Shown here piece by piece: positions 1 to 9,971 of a DNA stretch of 64,000 nt. The DNA is from Lepidostoma basale. Its lineage: Eukaryota; Arthropoda; Insecta; Trichoptera; Lepidostomatidae. Both the position numbers and the translations under genes were made by a program. The stretch lies in NCBI GenBank assembly GCA_022606425.2, contig JAHDVF020000744.1, positions 248,001 through 312,000 on the forward strand, in the 5' to 3' direction. The number at the start of each line of letters is the position of its first letter. Position 1 is the stretch's first letter. The notes under the pieces were generated by a model. The model worked only from the letters and a program-made list of their open reading frames with translations. It searched no databases and was not told the origin of the DNA.

Positions 1-475
1 CTTAAAATCCACAATATGGAAAAACAAAGACATGTACATTACAAGTAAGATGATAATCTATAAAGCATGCGTAAGACCAATAATAATATATGTCGTCGAA
101 GCAAGAGCAGACAGAGTAAGGACCAAACAAGTTTTGAGTACTTCCGAAATGAAGACACTGAGGACGATTGCAGGCAAGACACTGAGAGATCGCGAAAGGA
201 ACACCAGAATAAGCGAGATATTTTAGGTTGAGGATATTATAAGATAGAACAGAGAGCGAAAAAGTGACCGGTAGGTCATATTCAAAAAATAGATACAACC
301 AGACTCCCCTATATTGCACTACATAATCAGCCTCATGGGACTTGTCCTCGTGGAAGACCTCCTAAAAGATGGAAGGATAGCTAGGAGTCTACCTCACAGG
401 AAGAACAACACTCTGGAAAAAAGACCATATAGATCTACAACAAGGAAGAAGAAGGAGAAGAATAAAAACGCCTGT
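1..475 (+). mobile_element. RTE-like family E fragment (C-terminal ORF remnant)
   Basis: This is the C-terminal remnant of a non-LTR retrotransposon ORF, open at the window edge. The readable frame starts near position 32 with ITSKMIIYKACVRPII, then RTKQVLSTSEMKTLRTIAG and LRDRERN, and hits a stop near 224. Homology continues in other frames (IDTTRLPYIALHNQPHG region, about 290-350). It ends in a GAA-rich tail at about 448-465. The same family recurs at 27717-28051, 30585-30762, 34055-34350 and 34383-34991. It is a dead copy with nonsense and frameshift changes. In intact elements this region lies downstream of the reverse transcriptase palm. Confidence 0.75.
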
Positions 476-507
476 TATCTAGAAGATTTGTGATATTTAA
501 TGTAAAT

Positions 508-538
508 GACATGTTTCGCCTATTGAAAGCATTATCAA
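508..538 (-). ncRNA. Hammerhead-like motif, repeat family K
   Basis: Minus strand reads UUGAUAA, U, an imperfect stem GCUUUCAAUAGGC, GAAA, palindrome CAUG, then UC. The layout is that of a minimal hammerhead ribozyme with a very short stem III. C3 and G8 of the canonical CUGANGA core are replaced (UUGAUAA), so cleavage activity is doubtful. The same altered core appears at 17598 and 21693, so the change belongs to the family and is not private to this copy. Confidence 0.4.
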
Positions 539-899
539 ATGTTACGAAAAGTCAAACGCATTGATATTTATAGCTACACACTAGATAAAGGAACAGAATA
601 CGGTAATTAAGGTATTTGATGTGTCCAATACATTGTTCAAAACAATTAAGGGATAAACTCCAGAAAACAGGAAAGTATTTACATGGAATAAGCTTAATTT
701 ATGAATTCAATGTTCACATAGGCTTAACATTTTAAATTAAGTGGTTCAGAGAAAAAAGAAAAATTCCTTTATTTTACACATTGAAATTCTTATCTGTTTT
801 ATATAACATATTCTTGTATTCTGAGGTTTATCCCCTTATTTGTTTTCAAGGATGTATTGGGCCACGTCTTACCTTAACTACCGTATTCTTATCATTTAA
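539..899. other. AT-rich DNA, nothing recognised
   Basis: I see no ORF, RNA gene or clear repeat boundary here. Short AT-rich words match the flanks of K repeats elsewhere but do not allow a call. Confidence 0.5.
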
Positions 900-1075
900 C
901 TACTGTGTATAAATAGCAACGCGTTTGATTTTTCGCTATATTTAAAAATGTTTTCGAAAGGCAAAATTTTTCATTCACGTAGAATATAATAAAATTTTAG
1001 AAAACAAACGTTTTCATTCGTATTAATCATTTAATATGGAGTTTAACATCATTGTTCAAGAAACAATAAATATGA
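900..1075 (+). repeat. Dispersed repeat family K, partial copy
   Basis: Contains the K signature order: TTTTCGAAAGGCAAAAT, then an AAAATATAATAAAA-type stretch, then TTTTAGAAAACAAACGTTTTCATTCG in two blocks (about 1000-1025), then TTGTTCAAGAAACAATAA (1052-1070). The same blocks occur at 5560-5790, 17455-17690, 20995-21125/21683-21790, 32760-33315 and 53990-54480. The ribozyme-like core is eroded here. Confidence 0.5.
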
Positions 1076-1269
1076 TACGTTCATTTTATTTGTTTGATTT
1101 AGACACTTAAATATCCGTTTTCCTTGTTATTTTAAGGAATAAATAAACTCATCAAATTCCTTAGAAGAAACGTCAACTAAAAAACTGCTAACTTTCACAG
1201 TTTAATGTATATAAAACTCTGTTTATTCCACTAATATGAGTTCATTTATAAAAATATATTTCGATAATA
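1076..1269. other. AT-rich spacer
   Basis: Nothing recognised between the K repeat and the family D retrotransposon remnant. Confidence 0.5.
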
Positions 1270-1665
1270 TTCGAGAAGGGTGCTGCGCAGAATTCTGAGG
1301 CCTGTGAATGACGGTGAAGGCTGGAGAGTGCGACATAATGACGAGCTGTACCATATTTACAAAGATCCCAGTCTCTTCACCCAGGTCAGACTGAATAGGC
1401 TGATATGGGCTGGTCACGTGCAGAGGATTCCGTCATCGCTTACCCCAAAAAGATTGCTGGAGTGGCACCCAGGTGGTAGAATACCAATTGGACGACCAAG
1501 GCTGCGATGAGAGTATGAAGTTGGAAGAGATGGGGCGAAATTGTTACGAGTGTCAGATTGAAGACTCGAAGCGGAGGACAGGAGGAATTGGAGGCGAATA
1601 ATACTGGAGGCTAAGGCTCGATATGGGCTGTAGAGCCATCGAAGAAGAAGAAGAACAAGGAGAAA
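1270..1665 (+). mobile_element. RTE-like family D fragment with GAA tail
   Basis: Encodes LRRILRPVNDGEGWRVRHNDEL, then RLIWAGHVQRIPSS, LLEWHPGG and IGRPRLR, the conserved C-terminal tail of an RTE-like ORF2. A nonsense change (CGATGAG against CGATGGG in the 22410 copy) stops the frame near 1508, but homology continues to EAKARYGL and a GAAGAAGAAGAA tail at about 1640-1662. The copy is 5'-truncated and dead. The better-preserved relative is at 22410-22991. Confidence 0.8.
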
Positions 1666-2455
1666 AATATTCGTTGTTTAATATTACAAAACATTAGTTT
1701 ATTATAAGTTAAGACAAGATTATTATAAAATATTTGACATTTATAAATGCCAAATGTTTGTCAAATATTATAATTTTTATACAAATTATGTAACCGTATG
1801 ATAATTATTATTGTTATTTTATGGTTCCTTACCGCTTACGTTCATTTGTCACAACCTTATCACTATCCATCGCAGGCTCACTTGATTAATAGTTCCACTT
1901 ATAAATTATCATCTTTCATTCATATTTATCAGCGGTCGCACTAGAGGGTGTTTCGGTACCAGCACAAACAAGGGTAGGTAGTTAATCAACCCTCTCTGTA
2001 GACGGCCAATAGAACCAAACCTCCTGGTATTTGAACATTTGCAAAGAATTGCCACGTGCTCATATTTACGTATATTTTATTATTTTTATTAGGTATGCAT
2101 TTTGCAGTGATCACTTTGATTATTGATGGTTGAGTTATTATATTAGTTTTGTAAAACTCCATAATTAATTTATAATAGAAAACACGTTTTTTAAGTGGTT
2201 TTGCTTAGATTTAATTTATGTAAATTATATAAATTGTGATAAATTGGTTTCGCCTTGCAAGGGCATTCTCTAAATGATCACTTTGTTCACTTGTGGCAAC
2301 GCATAACAACTGTAAAAAAATTACGGAATATTTGTAGGTAAATGAATCTTTTTTAATGGTTTAAAATGGGTTTTTTTAACTTTATATTGTGGGTAGATAA
2401 GATCTCTTAAACATATATGTGTTAAAACGATTAACGACCAAATTTCAAATGCTCA
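1666..2455. other. AT-rich spacer with a small hairpin
   Basis: No gene. AATATTTGACA (about 1729) and TGTCAAATATT (about 1757) form a simple inverted repeat. GTTTCGCCTTGCAAGGGCATTCTC in two blocks near 2247 resembles a block near 42679, which suggests a shared old repeat. Confidence 0.4.
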
Positions 2456-2890
2456 TATAAGGAAGGAATATAGAAAGAAAGAAAGTATTATGAATAAAAT
2501 TATGAAAGGATTACTTCGTCAGGATGTATGGAACGCATGAATGAAGAAATAATGGTTTAGAAGTATACGTTGACTATGTTATGACGAAAACTTGGCTCAA
2601 CCGAATAAATCAAATTTAAATGTTAGAAATCGGATGAATCCACGTGCGAAGAGGATTGCTGGACATGGATGGATGGGAGCGGCAATGGATAGGGGGCGGT
2701 GGCGGGTTTTGGGAGAGGTCTACATTCAGCAGTGGATGACAGACGGCTGATGATAATGACGTGCGTGTATGAATCGCTGTATGAATGTGGAGAGAACTTG
2801 AGAGATGTGTCAGGATTGAGTAGTGTAGCGGTCCATTCTCTTTTCTCATCTGGTGTGTTTATGTTTTTTTGCTATTGTTGTTGATAAAAA
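2456..2890 (+). mobile_element. RTE-like family B remnant, interrupted
   Basis: Degenerate copy of family B. Recognisable blocks are GGAAGGAATATAGA, ATGAATAAAATTATGAAAGG, the GGAACGCATGAATGAAG block, then after an insertion CGTGCGTGTATGAATCGC, TGTATGAATGTGGAG, TGTCAGGATTGAGTAGTG and the final TCCATTCTCT near 2830. It is split by a second retrotransposon end at 2649-2758. It has many indels and no usable frame. Confidence 0.65.
2649..2758 (+). mobile_element. Nested 110-bp RTE 3' end with 7-bp TSD
   Basis: A short insert inside the family B copy, bounded by the direct repeat ACGTGCG (2642-2648 and 2759-2765). In one frame it reads DRGRWRVLGEVYIQQWMTDG followed directly by stops and a TGATGATAATG tail. 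This closely resembles the usual RTE C-terminus. The short frame is undamaged, so the insert is younger than its host copy. It is a strongly 5'-truncated retrotransposition product. Confidence 0.8.
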
Positions 2891-2913
2891 TAATAAAACC
2901 CTTTGAAATTAAT

Positions 2914-3006
2914 CACGGTATGGTTATTATATGATAAATGATGCCAACTAATGAAGCTTGGGTACAAGAGAAATGAGTTTGCATCAATTATAATAATCAT
3001 ACCGTG
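2914..3006 (+). repeat. Inverted repeat enclosing a hammerhead-like core
   Basis: Arms 2914-2930 and 2990-3006 are complementary over 17 bp with one mismatch. Inside lie GATGC (2940) and GCATC (2981), which extend the pairing as a long stem I. The core at 2948-2979 reads CUAAUGA, A, GCUU...CAAG, GAAA, UGAG, UU. A related motif at 13446-13477 keeps the canonical CUGAUGA and CUAG palindrome. G5 is lost here, so this copy is probably inactive. Confidence 0.5.
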
Positions 3007-3134
3007 GTATAAAACAATGCGTTTTTTAATTTCATATTTACGAGTATAAACTTAAAATGTTTTACCACAAAGGGGGTACTTCATACGATTTTTTTTTCTT
3101 TTCTTATTTATTTTATAATATTTCATAATAATGA

Positions 3135-3473
3135 AGTCAAAAAGAAGTGAATGCGGTGCGAATGATGGATTATTAAGATGGTTTGGACAGATGAAAAGAA
3201 TGAATGAAGAAAGAATGGTAAACAAATTATTTGTTAACGATTTAATGGAACCAGAAAACCAGGAAGACCGAGGAAAACGTGGCACGATCAAATAAATCAA
3301 ATATTGAATGTCGGTCATGTGAGGAGTCAGAGAAATCGACGCGCGTGCATGACACGATGTATGAATATTGAGGAAGCGAGAGAAATATGTCAGGAAAGAA
3401 AAGTGTGGCAGTTCATTCTTTCTGCTTACCCCTTCGGGGAGACGGCGTGATGGTTAGTTAGTTAGTTAGTTAG
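3135..3473 (+). mobile_element. RTE-like family A fragment with (TTAG)n tail
   Basis: C-terminal remnant of family A: RSECGANDG, then a deletion of about 28 nt relative to other copies, LLRWFGQMKRMNEERMV, GRPRKTWHDQINQILNVGH, RRACMTRCMN, and the terminal SAYPFGETA block. TTAG repeats run from 3454 to 3473, the standard 3' end of this family. Indels break the frame between the blocks. Confidence 0.8.
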
Positions 3474-4084
3474 GAAGTCATTATAGCACCGTAGAGAGAT
3501 CAGTCTTGAAATATAATATATTGAATTGAAGCAATTTTTTTAAGAAATTCATATTGATAAATAACATTGTTGTATTCAATTCAACCGTCATTTCAATTTA
3601 ATTGATTCAATCAGCGAAGGGAGGAAATCCGTTTTTGTTTATTCTGAGCAATATTCTAACCCATTCCGGCCGAACCCGCTACTGGCTTAGTAAGTTACAA
3701 AATTATCACCCAGGGAATTGAAACCAAATTTTTAATCTCGAAAACATTCCACTTTGGTAATCACTTTGAATAGAATTTCACGGAACATTGGTAGAAATTT
3801 GAAATGAACCTATTTTAAAACTTTCATTTAACCAATTTATTTTTAAATAGCATTAATTTGAATGGTTGGTTTCCTTGAAATGGGGGCTCTCATTTTTAGT
3901 CCATAATTGACCAACTGTTAGGGAATTTCACTTTTTGTATAACGTTTTGTGTAACTTGGTGAAATTCAATTTTAATTACATCATTTTAAAATGGTTTTTT
4001 TATATCAATCTATATAATCTAATGATATTTAACTAAAATACTCGTATATTGATGGTTCATTTTAAATAAAAATTTAATCAAACG
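3474..4084. other. AT-rich spacer, nothing recognised
   Basis: No coding frame longer than chance and no repeat edges I can define. Confidence 0.5.
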
Positions 4085-4228
4085 AAAAAAAAATAAAACT
4101 AAACTAAACTAACCTTCACGCCATATCCCGAAGGGGAAGGCAGAAAAAATGGACTGCCACATTTTAACCGATGTGGCACTCCATCCTTCGCTTTTCGCCC
4201 CCGCGGGAGACGCGGTGGCGAGACATGA
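4085..4228 (-). mobile_element. SINE-like family V, 3' part
   Basis: Minus strand runs from a CCGCGTCTCCC/GGGGGCGAAAAG block through GGATGGAGTGCCAC to GTGGCAGTCCATTT and a TTAG-like tail (GGTTAGTTTAGTTTAG). The last 55 bases or so match the 3' end of RTE family A, while the upstream part has no relation to the family A ORF. That is the design of a SINE that borrows a LINE's 3' end. Longer copies: 12185-12600, 45410-45745, 58075-58440. Confidence 0.6.
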
Positions 4229-4354
4229 CGTTTTTTTAATAACTATTTCTACTTTTGTCTTTATTTCTACGGCGACCGGTTTCGCATGCCAGCTAGCTTG
4301 GCGAAACCGGTCACTGTGGAAATAAAGACAAAAGTAGAAGAAGTTGTTAAAAAC
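4229..4354. repeat. Inverted repeat family R with GAAACCGGTC on both arms
   Basis: The left arm (about 4229-4286) and right arm (about 4298-4354) pair through TTTTTTAATAACTA, CTACTTTTGTCTTTATTT and GCGACCGGTTTCGC, with a short loop. Each strand therefore carries GGCGAAACCGGTC followed by a downstream GAAATAAAGACAAAAGTAG-type block. The R family recurs at 17042-17304, 25868-26054 and 31918-32455. The GAAA-CCGG-UC word after a hairpin resembles a minimal hammerhead, but the CUGANGA strand is altered. Confidence 0.6.
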
Positions 4355-4470
4355 ATTGAATATTAGATTTTATCTATCGAAGCTATTTTGAAAGACTTAA
4401 CCCAATAGCACCGAATTTCAATAATGGTAGCATTTTGTACCAGTTGGTTGAAAATAAAATTTTGGTTCAC

Positions 4471-4502
4471 CAGAAGATGGCTGCGAGCTACCGAAACCGA
4501 TC
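4471..4502 (+). ncRNA. Hammerhead-like motif (CGAG-loop family)
   Basis: Reads CAGAAGA, U, GGCUGCGAGCUACC hairpin, GAAA, CCGA, UC. The expected family form is CUGAAGA-U-GGCAGCGAGCUGCC-GAAA-CCGG-UC. Related copies lie at 9972-10003, 17716-17747 and 23323-23354. The copy at 9972 shares a similar downstream context (TCAAAGA...CA..CATC). Core position U4 and stem III are mutated, so this is a relic. Confidence 0.4.
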
Positions 4503-4509
4503 AAAGATA

Positions 4510-5555
4510 TACACATCAGTGCATTTTATCTAAACCTACATATTAAAAAGTTTTTTTACAAAAAAAAACCTTATTTACATTGAACTTCTACCATGGTATT
4601 TTAAATAACAACATATTTTTTTTTGTGACAATAGTCTCAAATTATTATGTTCTTCTTAAGGAATACTTTACTTTCGTCTGAAGCAATTAACTTATTTCAT
4701 CAAATCAACCGATATCGCTACCACCCAAGCTTTGTTTTACTTACAAGTTTCTGTAACCCTGAGGAAGCTCCGGCTCTGAAATTGATTTTTTTTTAATGTG
4801 AAAATTTTGGCAATTGTCAAAAGTGTGAGTGTATCAAACAATACCTAAAAATGTTTTTAATTTATTTTCACTCTTTATTCGCATAATAAGTTTAAAGGAA
4901 ACAACAAAATAATTCCAATAATATTTCAAATTAACAATTGAATTACGGATTTAATATTTCAAAGAAAAAACCGCGAAACCATTTAAGAATCTTTTACGAA
5001 AAGGAACCATTATTCCGTGTAATTTTCTTGATTTTTCAAAAGGAAATATCGTCAAAATATTCGTTTTTTCTTAAGCCTTTGTCAACGATACGGTGTAGAT
5101 TAAATGTTCAATTCTTTGTCAATTAAAACAGTCTTTCAATACTGTTTACAAAAAGCCCTTGTTTCTTTAATGTTATTTTTTTTTAAGTTTTAGTACCAAC
5201 CTTTCTTCGGATCATAAGGATTCTGTTTACAAAACATTTTTGTTTATTTACAAGTAACGTTAATAATCACGTATTTTTATGTGATTACTAGGCTTTAGAG
5301 AAAACGTTATTTTTCTAATAAATTAATTAGGTAACAACTTTTGGAAAACGGATGATTTCAACTATATCAAATACTTAATATGGATACCTATTATACATCG
5401 TTTTTCACGATACAATAATCACTTTATCTCTGTGTTACCGTATCAAGACAACGTTTAATTCAAATTTTCAATGTGACCATGAGAATAAATAATAATAAAT
5501 ACGATAAATGTCGGTTTGCTTCATCGGAAAGTTAAGAAAATTAATAATTATACTT
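4510..5555. other. AT-rich DNA, no gene supported
   Basis: An open frame of about 60 codons at 4938-5126 has ordinary AT-rich composition and no recognisable motif, so I treat it as chance. Otherwise nothing is seen. Confidence 0.5.
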
Positions 5556-5559
5556 TATT

Positions 5560-5790
5560 TGTTGTTTCTTGAACAATGATGTAAAACTACATATAATATA
5601 TTTAATATGAATGAAAACCTCAATTTTCTAGAAATTTCATTATATTTTATGGGATTGTCATGTAACGCATTCTAAGGCACATTTGATTGTGTTTTAGAAA
5701 GGCGAAATGCGTCATTTCCAAAAAAATATAAGAAAATTTCTAGAAAACGGACGTTTTCATTCGTATTTATGAATTTGTACTTTTTTCCCA
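5560..5790. repeat. Repeat family K, inverted-pair copy with hammerhead-like centre
   Basis: Left arm (from TTTCTTGAACAATGATGTA, through TTTTCTAGAAATTTCATTAT) and right arm (AAATTTCTAGAAAACGGACG to TTTTCATTCGTATTT) are inverted relative to each other. Near the centre, 5683-5713 on the plus strand reads UUGAUUG, U, GUUUUAGAAAGGC, GAAA, UGCG, UC, a degraded hammerhead-like core. The minus arm carries a matching but weaker version. Confidence 0.55.
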
Positions 5791-6004
5791 GTTTTTCTTG
5801 ACGATTATATAAATTCTTTTTGGATATCTTACAATAAAATAATATTTCTGGTTTTAAAGCACATTAATACATATAAATTTCCAATTATTTGGTATGTTAT
5901 TTTTTCAACATTTCAACATATTCATATATCTCTAGCAAAAAGTGCTAGAAACCCAGTTAAATATGTTATATTTTTTACTTATGAGAACTGCATTTAAAGT
6001 TGTC

Positions 6005-6772
6005 ATCGCAAACAGAAGCCTGTCAAAAAAAAACAAGATGCCAGCATACAATGATGTCATTGTGCCTACTTATGTGAAATTCAAGTGAAGCACAGAAATG
6101 GCAAAAAATGATGAAAGTAGAATAAATGCAGTAGAAATAAAATCTCTTCACGAATATGTGATAAATTTATATTTTCTAGGATATAAGTGAATGTGGTGCG
6201 AATGAGAATGCTATGAGGAAAATAATGAAATATTCATTGAGATGGTTTACACACATGGAAAGAAAGAATGATTAATGACATGTTTTGCGTATAAGACAGA
6301 AACAATCAGAGAGTAAATGTCGGTCAAGAGAGACATGACACGATGACACGTTGACTCGTTGACATTCATGTCGGACACGATACGGACATGACTCAATGTA
6401 GGAATGTTATTATTATAATGATTATTTTGTTGAATCGCTCTTTCATGACAGCATGAGCTTAATTGATGTACAGGGTATTATAGCTATCATAATGATTCTT
6501 GTGACATGCGATAGGTAGCTAGCTAATCTATCGCCATTTTGTTGTCACGTGAATTCTACACCAGACCAATGACAGTGTGACAATCACACTGCCCTCGCCG
6601 GGAATCGAACCCGTAACTTTCGGGGTGGCAGTCAATGGACCCTCCACCCGGCCACGAAGGTCGTCAAATGTTGAGGAAGTAAATAACGTATGTCAGGAAA
6701 TAATGATATGGCGGTTAAATCTCTTTGCCACCCCTTCAGAAAGACGGCGCGTGATAGTAAGTTAGACAAAAT
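6005..6772 (+). mobile_element. RTE-like family A old copy, interrupted by a SINE
   Basis: Very degraded family A. Recognisable words are AATGATGTCATTGTGCCTAC, GATGAAAGTAGAATAAATGC, GTGAATGTGGTGCGAATGA, AGATGGTTTACACACATGG, then after the insertion ATGTTGAGGAAG, TATGTCAGGAAATAATG, and the terminal CACCCCTTCAGAAAGACGG with GTAAGTTAG in place of the TTAG tail. The gap 6409-6666 is a younger SINE. Confidence 0.65.
6409..6666 (-). mobile_element. tRNA-derived SINE, apparently full length
   Basis: A 258-bp insert flanked by the direct repeat AATGTT (6403-6408 and 6667-6672) inside a family A copy. The minus strand starts with a tRNA-like head: TGGCCGGGTGG fits a Pol III A box, and GGGTTCGATTCCC about 40 nt later is a clear B box. 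A unique body follows, then an AT-rich end (CATTATAATAAT). SINEs are transcribed by Pol III from these internal boxes and rely on a partner LINE. A head fragment of the same family is at 36225-36315. Confidence 0.75.
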
Positions 6773-6774
6773 GA

Positions 6775-7129
6775 ATTAGTGGTAATAACAAAAAATCATA
6801 ATTATAATTATTTTAATGGAAAATAATATTTCGTAAAATTTCGAATAGTGTTAAGAAATAGAAATGGTAGAAAATATATGCCAAACCGTCTTGAGCTTAG
6901 CAATCTCGAAATTTTAGAAATTAAAAATAATGAAAATATTATAAATAATCAAATAAATTTAACGTCAAGTCCAATCTTTGATTTATTTCCTTTGTTGTAA
7001 GTAATTACCTGAACCCCAATAAGAACTTTAAATTATTCTTTTAAAATTTAAATTGAATATAACAAAAGCATAACGTTCCAAAATAAATCTTCATCTGCCT
7101 AATCTAACATCTGTCAGATCATGTAAACA
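6775..7129. other. AT-rich spacer
   Basis: Nothing recognised. Confidence 0.5.
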
Positions 7130-7320
7130 ATTCTATAATATTTTTAAAATGTACCTATATTTATAATATGTATCACTGAAGAAGGACTGGTTGTCTGAAA
7201 CATGTCTATGTAATTTTATTTTTTTAATGTAAGTGTTGTATATAAAAAGTATATAAAAAAATAAAAAGTGAAATACAGAATATAGGTCGTTTTGAGAAAA
7301 AGGGTATCGTACCAACCTTG
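7130..7320 (+). repeat. Repeat family L with hammerhead-like motif (7176-7206)
   Basis: The motif reads CUGAAGA, A, GGAC...UGUCU hairpin, GAAA, CAUG, UC. All invariant core bases (CUGANGA and GAAA) are present, stem III is the self-complementary CAUG, and the cleavage position is C. The downstream block (TAATGTAAGTGTTGTATAT, AAAGTATATAAAAAA) is shared with 10490-10650 and, as an inverted pair, with 58911-58974. It fits a type I minimal hammerhead that would need a dimer for stem III. Confidence 0.55.
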
Positions 7321-7620
7321 AAAATACGAAAATTGAATGCCATCAATTCAACCACAATGAATATTTTTTTCACTTTACTATAATGGCGGTAGTTAAAAAA
7401 TTTCTATCCCATTGAAACATTTAAAGTATTCGCACATATACATAAAGCTGGTAACTAAAGTCAGGCGAAAGTGTTATTCCTTCGTCCCTTATAAAGTTAT
7501 GCTGGAAGTTCTCGTGTCCAATTTCGTTCTGCCCGCTGAGGAAATAAAACCAGATGACCTGCCTCAGTAAAAAAATCATATATTTTTTTTAATTCATCAC
7601 ATCAAAATGAAAAAATAATA
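7321..7620. other. Spacer
   Basis: No gene or repeat edge identified. AAGTTATGCTGGAAGTTC and the following 70 bases look like single-copy DNA. Confidence 0.4.
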
Positions 7621-7960
7621 CACGTCTTCTTCTAGAATATATAAAACATATAGTATATTTATTTTTCAAAAAGAAATTTACGTATTAAATTAAAAATAAC
7701 TTTGTTTAATCCACTAATTATTTTAAAAATATTAAAAAACACGACATGTTTCAGAGGATACATCTTCAGGTGTAAAAATATAATAAAAACTAAATACAGA
7801 AAGACTAATGTAAAAATGCATTTAAAATTCGATAAAATAATTCAAATTTAAAAATTGACCTGGGCTATTTGTTATTAGTACTAATAATTTTTTTTTTAAA
7901 GTAAGAACTAATAAATAATATTCAATAATAACAATACATGATGATAATATAAAAAAAATA
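7621..7960 (-). repeat. Repeat with hammerhead-like motif (7743-7769)
   Basis: Minus strand reads ACAC, CUGAAGA, UGUAUCCUCU, GAAA, CAUG, UC, GUGU. ACAC and GUGU pair as a 4-bp stem I directly next to the core, and CAUG is the self-complementary stem III. Stem II is weak (AGA/UCU). Sequence from about 7830 to 7940 (AAAATTGACCTGG, AGTACTAATAATT, AGAACTAATAAATAATATT) recurs at 35940-36040, which shows this is a dispersed element. Confidence 0.55.
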
Positions 7961-8382
7961 TACAAATTGTAATTCAGCATAAACATACATTTGAAAAGAC
8001 ACAGTTTATATAGAAATTAATAAATTATTCATTTTAATTTGATTGGAAATGGGAACTTGGGAGATTTAATGTAGACAAAATATTTAAAGAGAAAGGAGTA
8101 AAAGGAGATCTGATTATTAATTATGTTTTCACCCAATTTCAACGACTTGAGGATTTCTTAATTTTCAATTTTGTTTAATTTATTGCTATTCATAACTGCG
8201 TGTAGAATTTTTGTGTCATTTTTATCGAAACTGTCTAGTTAAGTTAGTTAGTTAGATTTAGTTAGTAAGTAATTAAATTTTTTCTTTTTATTTGTTATAT
8301 TTTAAATATTATTTCATACTGATTTTTCACAAGTGTTCAATCAATGCAATTTCTCCGCCCACTATTGAGCTTTATTCTCGGT
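7961..8382. other. AT-rich spacer
   Basis: Nothing supported. A GTTAGTTAGTTAG run near 8238 looks like a stray RTE tail without recognisable body. Confidence 0.4.
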
Positions 8383-8760
8383 CTTCCCCTATTTCTTCTT
8401 CTTCCTTCCTCAGCCTATTCCCGTTCACTCCTGGACAAAGGCCTCCTCCATTCGCTTCCATGTCACTCAGTCTTGTGCAGTCAGTCATCCTTCCACTGTA
8501 GTTGCGGTCGCCCCGCACCTCTCTTTGCCGTCCACAGTCTCCAAGTCAGCAGTCTTCTTGTCCATTTTTCATCTGAGCTTCTAACTACGTGACCTGCCCA
8601 TTGCCATTTTAGAGTCACCAACCGGTGGATGATGTCAGTGACCTTTGTTTTTTCTCTCATCGTATCGTTTCTGACTCTGTCTCTTAGGCTTATTCCTAAC
8701 ATGGCTCTTTCCATGGCTCTTGATCTTGATCTATTTATATAAAACATCATCACTTTTCAG
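8383..8760 (-). mobile_element. RTE-like family F fragment with GAA tail
   Basis: Minus strand encodes RAMERAMLGISLRDRVRNDTM, then KTKVTDIIHRLVTLKWQWAGHV, DEKWTRRLLTWR, GRPQLQW and, after frame breaks, WKRMEEAFVQEWTGIG with a GAAGAAGAA tail near 8395-8410. This is the canonical RTE C-terminal tail. It is 5'-truncated near 8760 and dead. Related copies: 26057-26222, 29130-29300, 50625-51000, 62625-63240. Confidence 0.8.
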
Positions 8761-9204
8761 TAGCTAATTAATTATTGAATTTTAAAATCAATATTTAAAT
8801 GGTAAAGATCATCTGGAAAGATTTGGAAAAGTTTCGACAAGTTTTTATGGTTGAAATAATGACATTACGAGGCATGCCCCTTGGGTTTCTTTCGCCCCCG
8901 CTTTTGGCATTTTGCTATTTCGGAGGGTTCAAGCCCATGGCCTTCCAATTAACTTAATTCTTCAAAGGTTCTTTAGCCGATTCGTGAATATCCCTAATCG
9001 TATATTATGGTCGATTGGGAACAAACAATTTACAACATTTCGGCATTCAATCGTTCTAGAATTCCAATGAACGGGGATGAATGAAAAGGGAATTCTTTCA
9101 ATTTGAAGGTCACGTTAATTTGGGTACTTGCTTAAGAATATTAATTTATCTTACGTTTTTTTTTCTGTACGCATTTATTTTTATTGTACAAAATATATTT
9201 TTAT
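8761..9204. other. Non-repetitive-looking spacer
   Basis: Position 8860-9080 has more balanced composition than its surroundings (GCATGCCCCTTGGGTTTC, CGCCCCCGCTTTTGG) but no ORF. It may be single-copy host DNA. Confidence 0.4.
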
Positions 9205-9786
9205 AAAACTAACTAACTAACCATCACGCCGTCTCCCCGAAGGGGTAGGCAGAAGGAATGGACTTCCACACTTTTCTTTCCTGACATATTTCTCTCGCTT
9301 CCTCAACATTCATACATCGTGTCATGCACGCGCGTCGATTTCTCTGACTCCTCACATGGCCGACATTCAATATTTGATTTATTTGATCGTGCCACGTTTT
9401 CCTCGGTCTTCCTCTATTTCTGGTTCCATTTACATCGTTAACATATAATGTTTTTACCATTCTTTCTTCATTCATTCTTTCCATATGTCCAAAACATCTT
9501 AATGATCCTTTCATTATTTTGTTCATAACACCATCATTTGCACCGCATTCACTTCTTATATTTTCATTCGACACTCTATCATACACAGAGTATCCACACA
9601 TTCGTCTAAAATATCTCATTTCTACTGCATTTATTCTACTTTCATCCTTCTTTTGCCAGTTCCATGCTTCGCTTCCATACATAAGGGTCGGTAGAAGAAC
9701 AACATTATGCTCTGCCATTCTAGCTTTTTTGGATAGGTTTTTGTTTGCGATGACAACTTTAAGTGCACTATTTACTTGGTAGCCTC
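9205..9786 (-). mobile_element. RTE-like family A copy with 10-bp TSD
   Basis: The minus strand is open over about 190 codons from VVIANKNLSKKARMAEHNVV through YGSEAWNWQKKDESRINAVE, RRMCGYSVYDRVSNENIRSE, CFGHMERMNEERMV, GRPRKTWHDQINQI to SAYPFGETA and a stop at 9224. A (TTAG)n tail follows at 9205-9222. The direct repeat ATATTTTTAT at 9195-9204 and 9787-9796 brackets it. It is 5'-truncated: only the part C-terminal to the reverse transcriptase remains. It is one of the least damaged copies. Confidence 0.85.
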
Positions 9787-9796
9787 ATATTTTTAT

Positions 9797-9971
9797 TAAT
9801 TATCATAAAGAAGATTTCAAATTTCTTAATTTGTATGTAGCAATAAAAGAATATTGATTTAATTTTTTTACTTTTTAGCGAAAAAAAAAGAAAAATGATA
9901 ATTTAAAAAAATTGGTAAAAAATCTTTTTAAACTGTATATTTAGTTTAAATCGACAGATGTTTGTGTCTTT
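9797..9971. other. AT-rich spacer
   Basis: Nothing recognised. Confidence 0.5.

Noticed and set aside
4938..5126. 62-codon plus-strand ORF
   Set aside because: Lys/Phe/Asn-rich, as expected from random AT-rich DNA. No motif.
6586..6662. tRNA gene on the minus strand
   Set aside because: A and B boxes are present, but the acceptor stem does not pair and the sequence is inside a TSD-bounded 258-bp insert, so it is a SINE head.
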